Shown here piece after piece: positions 36,345 through 46,161 of a stretch of DNA of 64,000 nt. The notes under the pieces were generated by a model that saw only the letters and a program-made list of their open reading frames with translations, was not told where the DNA came from and ran no database searches. The translations under genes were made by a program, and so were the position numbers. The stretch is from NCBI GenBank assembly GCA_963854735.1, contig OY978106.1, positions 124,001-188,000 of the forward strand, given 5' to 3'. This DNA is from Marvania coccoides (taxonomy: Eukaryota > Chlorophyta > Trebouxiophyceae > Chlorellales > Chlorellaceae). Each line of letters opens with the position of its first letter. The stretch's first letter is position 1.

Positions 36345-37921
36345 TCAAAGAGACCGGAGGGTGTCTCGCACCGCCTGGATGGTCGCCTCGATGTCAGCAT
36401 CGGTGTGCGCCAGCGAAGTGAAGCCAGCCTCGAACTGGGAGGGCGCCAGGTACACTCCCCGCTCCAGCATGCCACGGTGGAACCGACCGAACTTGGCGGT
36501 GTCGGACTTCATGGCATCCTCGAAGTTGGCAACGGGGCCCTCGCAGAAGAAGAACCCAAACATGCCAGAGATGGAGCTGGCGCACATGGTGTGGCCGGTC
36601 TCCTTTGCCGCGTCCAAAATTCCTGCCACCAGCTTCTTGGTCACGCGGTCCAGGTGCTCGTACGCTCCCGGGCGCGACAGAATTTCCAGGGTCTTGATGC
36701 CAGCAACCATGGCCAAGGGGTTGCCAGACAGGGTGCCCGCTTGGTACATGGGGCCAGCCGGGGCCACCATCTCCATAATGTCCCTGCGGCCGCCGTACGC
36801 GCCCACGGGCAGGCCGCCTCCAATAACCTTGCCCATGGTGGTGAGATCGGGGGTGACGCCAAAGTACTCTTGCGCACAGCCCCTGGCGATGCGGAACCCA
36901 GTCATCACCTCGTCAAAGCACAGCAGGGCGCCGTGCTCGGTGGACAGCGCGCGCAGCCCCTCCAAGAACTCCTTGGTGGGGGGGATGAAGCCGGAGTTGC
37001 CCACCACGGGCTCCAGGATGATGCCAGAGATCTCGTCCTTGTTGGCCTCCAGCACTGCCTTGACCGACTCAAGGTTGTTGTACTGCGCGGTCAGGGTGGC
37101 GGCGGCGGTGGTTGCGGGCACTCCGGGAGAGTCGGACAGGCCCAGGGTGAGCACCCCTGACCCGGCCTGCACCAGGAACTGGTCAGCATGGCCGTGGTAG
37201 CAACCGGTGAACTTGATGATCTTCTCGCGCTTGGTGTAGGCGCGCATGAGGCGCACCACGGAGAGGCAGGCTTCGGTACCGGAGTTGACGAAGCGCACCA
37301 TTTCCACGGAGGGCACGCGCTCGATGACCATCTTGGCGAGAACGTTCTCAAGAGCGCAGGGGGCGCCGAAGGAGGTGCCCTTCTCCAGCTGGGCGCGCAG
37401 GGCGTCGTTAACCTCGTCGTTGGCGTGGCCCACGATGGCGGGGCCCCAGGATCCCACATAGTCGATGTACTTGTTGCCGTCAACGTCCCAGCAGTAGGCG
37501 CCCTTGACGTGGTCGAACACGATGGGCTGGCCGCCCACAGACTTGAAAGCGCGCACGGGGGAGTTGACGCCGCCGGGGAGCAGGTCCTTGGCCTCGGTCA
37601 TGATCTGCGTTGGTTGTGGAAAACAGAGAGTTGTGAGTTGGTTTTGGGTAGATCAATGGGGTGGAAATCGGAAAAATAAACGCGTGATGATGTGAAGTTG
37701 TGATGAATATTGCCAACGGCAGCACAATGTGCAGTTCGATCGGATGCAAAATTTATAAAAATACGATCATCAAAGCCCACCTCATTAGAGCGCGTGGTAT
37801 TCAGCTTCACGTCGGCGGCAGCGGCGGCTCTGACAGCGGTCGCCTTGCGGGAAGGGCGCTGCTTGGGGGCCATGGCCTGGAGGCCATTCCCCAGGAATGC
37901 CTTTTGTGCGAATGTCTGCAT
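36345..37921 (-). CDS. GSA: glutamate-1-semialdehyde 2,1-aminomutase, plastid
   Basis: A PLP enzyme that turns glutamate-1-semialdehyde into 5-aminolevulinate, the first committed step of plastid tetrapyrroles. Minus-strand exons are 37921-37781 and 37604-36345, giving 466 residues, a normal plant length. Exon 1 is entirely transit peptide ([20 protein letters not shown] onward). Exon 2 carries [60 protein letters not shown] and the PLP-lysine motif [18 protein letters not shown] (Lys near residue 306). The single intron lies in the transit-peptide region. With ChlM it gives this window two chlorophyll-pathway genes, but they are about 28 kb apart and show no sign of joint control. Confidence 0.97.
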
Positions 37922-38411
37922 TTTGTAATTTAATTTAAATTAGCTGCGGTGCGCGTATCTAAGGATTTCAGCACCAAGAGCTTTAATTATAAAGCTTTAA
38001 AATTGCCGATGAATTGCTGTAGGCTACAAAAACACTTGGATAGAGAAAGAGATAAAAAGAAAAGGAGGAAAAGAAATGAAGAATACTTGCGGAAGCGGCC
38101 CAGCAGAAAGGGCAGGAGAGAGATGGCTGAAGATGGAGAGCATTGGGAAGGTAGGCTGGCTGGTATAGCATGCCGGTCCGCCTCGCCATTCCATATGTAG
38201 CTTTCGTCCTTGTCAACCGCCCCGCCCGCCCGCCCCGCCCGCAGCTTTCAATCTCGTCACACTTTATAACCTAAATTAATTAAATAAAAAAGTTAAAATA
38301 TCAAGGGCATAATTCAATTTTATTTCTTCTCCTCCTCCAATGCCAATGCCAGGGTATCATTCAAAACATAAAAAAAAAAAACAGACATGACAAATCATTG
38401 TTGCTCTTGCG
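37922..38411. other. intergenic, 490 bp
   Basis: Upstream region of GSA and 3' flank of HCF173. Contains a run of CCGCCC-type repeats near 38220-38243 and a poly-A tract near 38371. No gene seen. Confidence 0.5.
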
Positions 38412-40166
38412 TCAAGTGTTTTTCTGCAACGGCCGCAGCGCCTGCGCCAGGTATGCAGTGCCCTTGTCGGGGAAATGGCACAGCAGGTCCCAGCTCTCCA
38501 GCCCCTCCTCGGGCGTGTATTCCCAGCACATTTCAAACGTCTTGTTCCTCGCCAAGTCATCGTGCAGACTCTTCAGGCACACGTCAGCCACGTCAGCGCA
38601 CGCCACCCTCTCCGTGATCCGGTTGCCCTGGTCAAACACCAGCGCTTTGTACCCCCCCGCCTCCTCAGCCAGCGGCCCTGGCCTCACAATGGTGTAGCCG
38701 AGCCCGCTGTTGCGCAGCGCCGCCTCGCCGCGGCGTTTCGCGCCAATCACGCGCTCCCGCTCGGCGGGGTCCATCTCCCCCGCGCGTGCGCCCGCGCAGG
38801 ACACCAGCACGAAGTCGGTTTCCTCCCCTCCAGGCAGCGCCTTCACCCAATCGATCTCCAAGGTAAAGCGGTACCCAGTGTTGTCGTACATGCTGCCGCC
38901 GGCCTCCGTCACCTCCTGCAGCACGCGCACCTTGGGGTCGAACCGGAAGGATAGGCGCGCCACGTCAGCAGGGTCCAGCACCGCAGCAGGGGCATCCAGG
39001 TCGACGTTTTTCACAGGGTTAAAAGAAGACCACGGCAGCCGCACCGTGGAGAATCCCAGCCGGGTGGGGAACTTGCAGGAGTACACGCGCCCGTCGGTGG
39101 TCTCCGCCACGGCGCTGTACTGGTGCGCGTCGCCCTTGATCCTCATCAGCAGGCCCTCGGTGCCCACGATGCTGCCGCTGTGGGGCATCTCTTTCAGCGC
39201 GGCGCCCACCTGCGCGTACCCGTCGCGCGAGTACACCGCCCCCTCAAACACCAGAGAGTCTGTCTCGTTGATGAAGGCTTCTGCGGTGTCTCTGGCGGTG
39301 TCACGCGCCTTGCGGCGGGTCTGCGCGTAGTAGCCCTTCTTAGCGAGCTCAAGGTCAGGCGGTCCCACGTGCTCCACGTCCCACAGCGGGTGGTACGCCT
39401 CGTCCGCAAAGTCCGCGACGTCGATCTTGGCGACGGGGGCCACAGCGCCGGCCTTGCGTGCGGCAGCGTTCCTGGAATCCAGCATTGCCCGCGCCAAGTT
39501 GGCCACGCCCTCGTGGTCCACGCGGTTGAGGTCGGCGGTGATGGTGGTGCGCGCTCCCGAGCAGCAGATCACCTTGTTGATGCCTTCCACCGCCGCTCTG
39601 CATGCTTTGTAGTCGCCAACGTCGCCGTAGACCACCTCGACAGACTGAGGAATGGCCTCGGTGGCGGGGGACGCGTCGTCTTCGCCTCTCCGCCGCACCA
39701 GCGCGCGCACCTTGTACCCACGCAGCAGCAGCTTGCGCACCAGCACGCGTCCCACTCTGCCGGTGGCACCGGTGACCAGCACGTTGGTCTCAGACGCGCG
39801 GGGGGACTCGTAGGCCTCCGGGGCTTCGAGCTCGAACTGCAGGGTGGTGGGAGTGGAGCGGGAGGGCCCGCCGATTCGCTGCAGCTGCGACCACACATCG
39901 TCGTAAAACACTCGAGCCTTGCGTCCCATGGAAATAGGGTTTAAGTTCTCCAGGGTGAAGCTCTCGGCCTCAGTTTCTTCGACAGCGCGGCGGCGACGAC
40001 GGCGGGAGGGGGTGGGGGTGGGAGCGTCGTTGTCCTTGGGAGGCTGAGGCTGCTGCTCCCCATCCTGCCGGGCTGCTGCTACCACCAGAGGAAGACGTCG
40101 GGCGGCAAAGGGGCGAGGGGCCGCCCCCAGGCAACGGGCGTTTATGAATGGAGTGCCTGCCAACAT
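38412..40166 (-). CDS. HCF173: HCF173-like psbA translation factor (atypical SDR with CIA30 domain)
   Basis: In Arabidopsis HCF173 binds psbA mRNA and promotes its translation in the chloroplast. This is one 584-residue exon, close to the plant length. A transit peptide and Arg-rich region (RRRRRR) lead to GRKARVFYDDVWSQL, then the Rossmann start VLVTGATGRVGRVLVRKLLL (the NAD(P) motif), TITADLNRVDHEGVANL, an inserted CIA30 domain with FSTVRLPWSSFNP, and the SDR return with ETDFVLVSCAG, GLGYTIVRPGPLAEE and FDQGNRI. The C-terminus LRPLQKNT matches the plant end. The intronless structure is unusual beside its multi-exon neighbours. It is divergent from the first propeller gene, with 291 bp between start codons. 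Confidence 0.95.
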   Translation of the reverse strand: MLAGTPFINARCLGAAPRPFAARRLPLVVAAARQDGEQQPQPPKDNDAPTPTPSRRRRRRAVEETEAESFTLENLNPISMGRKARVFYDDVWSQLQRIGGPSRSTPTTLQFELEAPEAYESPRASETNVLVTGATGRVGRVLVRKLLLRGYKVRALVRRRGEDDASPATEAIPQSVEVVYGDVGDYKACRAAVEGINKVICCSGARTTITADLNRVDHEGVANLARAMLDSRNAAARKAGAVAPVAKIDVADFADEAYHPLWDVEHVGPPDLELAKKGYYAQTRRKARDTARDTAEAFINETDSLVFEGAVYSRDGYAQVGAALKEMPHSGSIVGTEGLLMRIKGDAHQYSAVAETTDGRVYSCKFPTRLGFSTVRLPWSSFNPVKNVDLDAPAAVLDPADVARLSFRFDPKVRVLQEVTEAGGSMYDNTGYRFTLEIDWVKALPGGEETDFVLVSCAGARAGEMDPAERERVIGAKRRGEAALRNSGLGYTIVRPGPLAEEAGGYKALVFDQGNRITERVACADVADVCLKSLHDDLARNKTFEMCWEYTPEEGLESWDLLCHFPDKGTAYLAQALRPLQKNT

Positions 40167-40457
40167 CGGATCGTGTCTGCGCCCGCTTGCGGTGCGCTCC
40201 AGTCAAAAATAAGTGCTCAGAAGATGTGTGTCAGCGAAAAAAAGTCCGATTTCCCAATGATCGCTCCACAGATGAAATAATCTAGGTATTCTGGGTTGTG
40301 TGCATAAAGTTTTAATAGCACATTTTCAGAATTCCTGACAAAAAAAATTGTCTGGCAAAAACACTGTGTTCAATGCGCGCCAAAAACGTTTTCAAGCATC
40401 GCTGGTTGCAATTCATTCGACAATTAATAAAGCATCGCATTACTCGCCACCGGAACC

Positions 40458-42280
40458 ATGCTGCGCAACCTGATCATCGCTCTGTGCTTAACGGGGTTCC
40501 TTGTGATCAGTACTGAGAGCAAACGAATTCAAACAATTTTATTGAAAAAACACGACGGCAAAGGCAGCGAGTGTGAGGGTTCGCAGTATCGAAAAACCGT
40601 CCTAAAGCTGATCAAGGTATATTTGTCACTCTTCACTGCACCGACCATCGCCTATTTTGTTCCCTCACAAAACACTGCACTCTTCTTTCTGATAGGAAAC
40701 GCCTTTCGCTGGCTTGTTCCGCGATGTCAAGAACCACACCAAGTTTGAGGCCAGCGGCGTAGCTGCAGTGCGAGGAAACGTGAGAAGACTGATTAATAAA
40801 ATAGTAAAAACATTTCACCGTCCTTCATGGAAAATACGAGTTCCGCATTCATCAATTGTCCAATTGCATATATTGCCTGCGTGCAGTTCTATGTCGTGTT
40901 TGACAACTCCATGTCCGTGGGCCTGCTGGACGATTCTTTTTCCTTCCGTGGCGAAAATAATATGATGATCGGCGAAATGGGCCCTGAGTCTCAGTTCGAG
41001 GGCATCGCCTACGTTCCGGAGAACGACACCATGCTGCTGCTGCATGAATCATGGCCGCAAGACGAGGAGGAGCTCTTCAAGCCCGAGATCACTCACGCCA
41101 AGCTGCGGGACGATAAATCTTCATACGACATCATTGCCCGCTGCACCGTTGAATTCGAAGTGACGCACGAGAATAAGGTAAGAGAATTGTTTAAATTATT
41201 ATTCCCCACCTGCAAAATACTTTAATTTGTCATGCAAGCGCCGTTGTGCAAAATTACCACAACCATCCAAAACAATGATGTTTGCAGGGGTGGGAATCTA
41301 TCTTGTACATACGTACTCTGGAAGGGGAGGCGTACCTGCTCGGCCTGTGCGAGGGCAACTCCTGCGTGGGTGGTTCGCGGGGGCGTGACCCAGGCAACGG
41401 CCGCATTATCGTCACCCAGCTGGAGGAGACGGAAGAAGGCTGCAGTTGGAAGCCAGTGAAGAGCATCAACATCCCCGAGAGCGCATACTTCACTGACTGT
41501 GCGTGTTGCCCTTTGCATGAGCATAGCATGCACCAGTTTTTTGAAAAGTTTTAGCAGAACTTCGTTTTTAACGCGTGTTGACCAATTTTTCACCTTATTG
41601 ACCCCTGTTTATTCTGCCCCGTGCAGATTCTGCCATGGCCATCAACCATGGCCTCGGTAAGATTGCCATTCTGAGTCAGGAGGACGCGGCGGTGTGGGTT
41701 GGCGACTTTGACGTTGATGCCGTCGACTTTGCATCCCAAGAAGGCACCATTTATCACATGCCCCGCGACAATCACTGCGAAATGGTGAGGGAAAAAATTG
41801 GCATTGAATTTAATAAGCTTTTTATCGATAACAAAATTGGATGCTCAACAACTCTCCTTAATTTCTTCTTCTTTTTTGCGACAGATTTACTGCAACGTTG
41901 AGGGTATCCAGGTAGGATAAATAAAGGGGGCATGCTCGGGATTTTGGCAATGATTTCGAGGGCATACAAAACCAATGAATTATTTCAAAGGCTCGAGCTT
42001 TATATACAGAAATAAACCTGCTCTAATTGAAGTGCATTTCTTTTAAACGCCGTCGCTTTCCTTCCCCATGCAGTGGCTGGACAATTACCGTCTGCTGATT
42101 GCCTCCGATAAGGCCAAGAGCAAGCAGCCGTTTTGGTGCGGAGATAAAGATCAATCGATTCACATCCTCGCCTTTCCGCCAGGGTGGAATCCGTACGCCC
42201 CTGCAGCGGCTGCCGGCGTTGCAGTGGACGCAGCGTTGGAGGTGGGAGGAAGCTCTGGCGCAAGGACAGCCGATGAATAA
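40458..42280 (+). CDS. secreted propeller-like protein, tandem copy 1
   Basis: Exons are 40458-40616, 40696-40779, 40887-41177, 41288-41498, 41627-41784, 41885-41911 and 42074-42280, giving 378 residues. It starts with a signal peptide (MLRNLIIALCLTGFLVIS). I do not know the family's function. Recurrent short strands (FYVVFDNSMSVG, FEGIAYVPENDTMLLL, YLLGLCEGNSC, KIAILSQEDAAVWVGDF, IYCNVEGIQWLDN, DKDQSIHILAF) suggest a beta-propeller with disulfide-forming cysteines. The C-terminus is hydrophilic, so this copy is probably soluble and secreted. Exon 6 is only 27 bp. The adjacent paralogue has the same layout apart from that intron. Confidence 0.8.
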
Positions 42281-42642
42281 AAATATAATACTACATTGAT
42301 ACTACTAAGTTTGCAACTGTTTTCTGTCCATTGTTTTTTGTTAATAATTCCTGCATGCAAATAAAAATATACATCTCATAATTTGCTTGAATTTGCCAGC
42401 TGGGCTGTTGCCGTGGCGCCGCGAGGCCAGAGTGACTGAAATGTACGAACATCGACTTATCACCACGCCGTCAGCCGTGGTGCGAGCCAATCAGTGCCTT
42501 GACTCGGGTTGGTAATGCCAGAGTACAAGGTGTACTAACAGACGCGCCAAAACGATCGTTAGACGCGCCATTTTGGTTAGCCAATTGTACAACGCGGATG
42601 CGGATATAATTTATATCGCCAGAACGCAATAAGAATGCCACT
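42281..42642. promoter_or_regulatory. intergenic between the propeller genes
   Basis: 362 bp. It contains an imperfect hairpin (CACCACG...CGTGGTG near 42461-42482), a TATA-like stretch near 42604 and a six-codon upstream ORF at 42635-42655 that overlaps the main start of copy 2. Confidence 0.4.
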
Positions 42643-44325
42643 ATGCGCTGCCTGACCATCATTCTCCTCTGCTTCACAGTGGCAATCAAACACGTCGAAA
42701 GTCAAAATCAAATAAATCTAGCCGATAACCAAACAAGGCATGCTGTGGTCCGCAAAAGGGAAACTCTAGAATGCGAAAGTTCCGAATATAGCAATAACGT
42801 GCTTAAACTTAACAAGGTAGTTTTTTTCTGAGTTTCACACCGCCTCCAGCTCCACAGCCACCCACTTTTCTCTTTCTTCTTATTTTTCTAGAACTAGTAG
42901 TATTATATATAACAAATTGCAACGTATACAACTTAGATCGTTGCTATGGCCATAAATTTTCTTCAGGAAGCGCCTATTGAGGGCTTGTTCCGCGATCTAA
43001 AAAATCACACAGCATTTGAAGCCAGTGGGGTGATAGCAATAGGAGGAAATGTAAGCCCTGTTTTTTCCACCGTCTCCGTAAACGTCATTTTAATATTTAT
43101 TCCAATTCCCCATCATAAATATCAATTAAATTTCCCCATGCAGTTTTATATTGTATTTGACAACTCCATGTCCGTGGGCCACGTGGATGCCGTTTTTGCC
43201 CCTCGTGGCGAGAACAATTATTTGATTGGCGACATGGGCTCAGTATCTGAGTTTGAAGGTATTGCTTACGTTCCAGAGAACGATACCATGCTGCTGCTGC
43301 GCGAGTCTGAGGGAGAAAAGGATGACCTCAAGCCTGAGATCGCTCACGTAAAGCTGAGAGCGGACAAGTCTACGTATGGCATCATTGCCCGCTGCACAGT
43401 AGATTTCAAATTGACCGATGAAAACAAGGTTGGATTGATTCTTAATTTTTGCCTTTTTTAAACTCTGAGCTCGACCTTAAATAATTTGCAGGGGTGGGAA
43501 TCTATCTTGTACATACGTACTTTGGAAGGGGAGGCGTACCTGCTCGGCCTGTGCGAGGGCAACGACTGTGAGGGAGGCTCAGAGGGGCAGGAGCCGGGCA
43601 AAGGCCGCATCATTGTCACGCAGCTGGATCAGACGGAAGAGGGGTGCGCCTGGAATCCAGTGAAAACCATCAACATACCAGAGAGCGCGTTTTTCACTGA
43701 CTGTGAGTTGGAATTTTTCTTATTGAGTATTTCCGCTGGGAAGAAAACAATACTCTTTCTAATTATTTGCAATTTACCTGATTACAGATTCTGGAATGTC
43801 AATTAATCAAGACACCGGCAAGATCGCTATTGTGAGCCAGGAGAATGCAGCGGTATGGATAGGCAATTTTGACGTCAACGCTATTGCCTTTGCGTCCCAA
43901 GAAGGCACAGTTTACCACATGCCACGCGATGGCAACTGTGAAATCGTGAGTAAATCTGGCATTTTGCATCATTGCCATGAAAATTAGTTACTTTGTTTTC
44001 TAATATGTTCTCATTCTTCTCTCTGTGTTAGATATACTGCAACGTAGAAGGCATCCAGTGGCTAGACAACAGCCGCTTGTTGGTTGTTTCCGACCAAGCC
44101 AAGAGCGACCAGCCATCTTGGTGCGAAGACAAAGATCAGTCTATTCATATTTTCGCTCTGCCACCCAACCCTCCTCCAGGGCGGCCGGTCCCAAGCTCCC
44201 CTGCTGCGCCAGTCCCGAATGGCCCAGCTGCACCGCGCCCAAGCGCCCCTGCGGTGGCTTCTGGTGCCAATTCTAAAGCAGCGATGTTGGCGGCACTGAT
44301 TGCAGCGGTTGCCGCGGTTGGTTAG
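42643..44325 (+). CDS. propeller-like protein, tandem copy 2, probably GPI-anchored
   Basis: Exons are 42643-42816, 42967-43050, 43144-43428, 43492-43702, 43788-43945 and 44032-44325, giving 401 residues. Same motifs as copy 1 (FYIVFDNSMSVG, FEGIAYVPENDTMLLL, YCNVEGIQWLDN, DKDQSIHIFAL). It lacks the last intron: the part encoded by exons 6 and 7 in copy 1 is continuous here. The C-terminus differs: a Pro/Ala-rich linker, then small residues and a hydrophobic end (AAMLAALIAAVAAVG), which is the form of a GPI-attachment signal. Intron 2 (93 bp) is stop-free and a multiple of three. Function unknown; the anchoring is an inference from the C-terminus. Confidence 0.8.
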
Positions 44326-44745
44326 CGTCCGAGTTTGCATCAACCCGACAGCTGACGCGATGCGCTCTTTCGGAATCCCAATTTGCAAGAGCTGAGCAGC
44401 AAGATCGCCAGTTCGAAGGGAGGGGTGTTGCTCTGAATGCTGAAAGTGACACGGAGCAGCAGCCATGTATGGATTGCCTTGCCTCCTGGCACTATTTCTT
44501 TCTGTCGGTGTGTAAATGTTGCGTTAATGATGCATTATTTTACATGCAACTGAATAGAAGAAGAAGAAAAATCGGCGCATACACCTCAAAAATACGTATC
44601 GAGCGTAATAAAACAAATATTCCAATATCAGGGGAAAGGATAACTCATATCAGGGGAAGGGGTCGTGAAACTATGCACCGGAGAAAGTAATTTCAGCATC
44701 AGAGGGAAGTGCAGCCATGCACAAACGTGTGTGCATGAAGCTGCT
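44326..44745. other. convergent intergenic, 420 bp
   Basis: 3' flanks of propeller copy 2 and the ITPase gene. Contains two direct copies of ATATCAGGGGAA (about 44624 and 44647). No gene seen. Confidence 0.55.
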
Positions 44746-45906
44746 CTACTCCTTCCGCGCATGCTGCAGCAGGTACGCTCTCAGCGCATCCAGCGCCCTG
44801 TATCTGTGCGAAATAGTGTTTTTGATGGCTTTATCCATCTCAGCGTAGGTCACTCCGTACCCCTCCGGCTCGAAAATAGGATCCCAGCCAAATTCAGTGG
44901 GCCCTCGAGCGGGAACGATGCTCCCCTCTGTCCGCCCCACAAAAACAATGGGATCGTAGTCAGGGCCAGGGGTGTAGGCAAACGTGCACTGCGCGTAGGC
45001 GGTCTTGTCTTCGAATCCGTGCAGCATGCGGTTGAGTCCATCGTGGCCCAGTTTCTCTAGAAACCACTTTATGTAGGGGCCAGGGAGGCCTTTGAGGGCG
45101 TTGAAGCACAGGCAGGTGTCCTCTACCATCACAGCCCCACCCACCTCGCGAGAAGCCAGGCGGGCCTTCTCCCGAGCAATGTCCTCTGCGTCAGTAAAAG
45201 AGTGGGGAGACAATGAGCTGAATTTCTAGAAAACAAACGAGGAGGCTTATTTTTGAAAAAGAAAGCACCTGGTTCTCCCTGCAGCTCCGGCAGGTCGAGC
45301 TTAACAGCCTCGACTGTAAAGGGCAAACTCTCGCCATGAGCCAGAATGGCCACCACCTGCGGAAAACAAATAAATGAATAGGTTTCAAGGTTTACATATG
45401 GGTGTAACGTCTACTGCCGAGGTTGCTCCTATAGAGATCCGCAAGTCGACGTGCCATTCACCCCGCCACAGTATAAGCGGGGGACAAGCAAATACTACTA
45501 AATACGGAGATGCCTAATTAAATTTCACAGAATGCCCAATTCTCATCCCGATCTTCTTCTTTCACCGCGATGGTGCTCGCTGACTCACCTCTTGTAGCTT
45601 CTTGTTGTTGCCGGTGGCAAAGAAAATTTTCAAAGGGGTTTCCACCCCATCTGCTGGAGTGGGCTCCATGTTGTGGCCTACCAGGGTGTAGAATCGCTCA
45701 GCGCTGGTTGAGCGGGCGGCAATGACGCGACGGGATGCGTTTGAGGCGTTAATGTGATTTTTATTGACAACGCAACGGGAGAGGAAGTGGCTGGCCGAGG
45801 CAGAGCTGACGCCGCTAGTTCTGAAAAATGCAGCAGCGACGCGGCGTGATGGGTGTAAAGCGTCAATACGAGTGTTACGAGTAGCAATGCGGGCGGAAAG
45901 AATCAT
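44746..45906 (-). CDS. ITPA: inosine triphosphate pyrophosphatase (ITPase, HAM1 family)
   Basis: Hydrolyses ITP, dITP and XTP to monophosphates, keeping non-canonical purines out of nucleic acids. Minus-strand exons are 45906-45589, 45356-45269 and 45185-44746, giving 281 residues. The catalytic core starts at [14 protein letters not shown] and continues through [50 protein letters not shown], the FAYTPG strand and [18 protein letters not shown] to the usual [14 protein letters not shown]. About 90 extra N-terminal residues, rich in Arg, Ser and Ala, suggest organelle targeting; most ITPases are about 190 residues and cytosolic. A second start is possible at the internal Met of [10 protein letters not shown], which would give a cytosolic form. 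Confidence 0.94.
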
Positions 45907-46161
45907 ACACTCAATTTTTAAATTTCATAATTGAATTTTGATCGTGCAAGTTGCTCTTGATGTATTGTGTGCAATTTATTAATTGAGTGTTATTGTACAA
46001 ACAAGATGCGTTTGAAATGCGAAACGATGTTTAACACAAACAAAAGGTCAGCAAGCAAAGCAACTGGGGATACTCTTGTGTCAAGCTTCTGAAATGAAGA
46101 TCAAAGCATACACTTAAGATGCATTTACTATATTTATACGCTACATTTACTGAACCCCACA

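Noticed and set aside
36405..37679. Long plus-strand ORFs across the GSA gene
   Set aside because: Antisense shadows; the minus strand encodes a full GSA aminotransferase.
39123..39944. 273-codon plus-strand ORF across HCF173
   Set aside because: Antisense shadow of a conserved single-exon gene.
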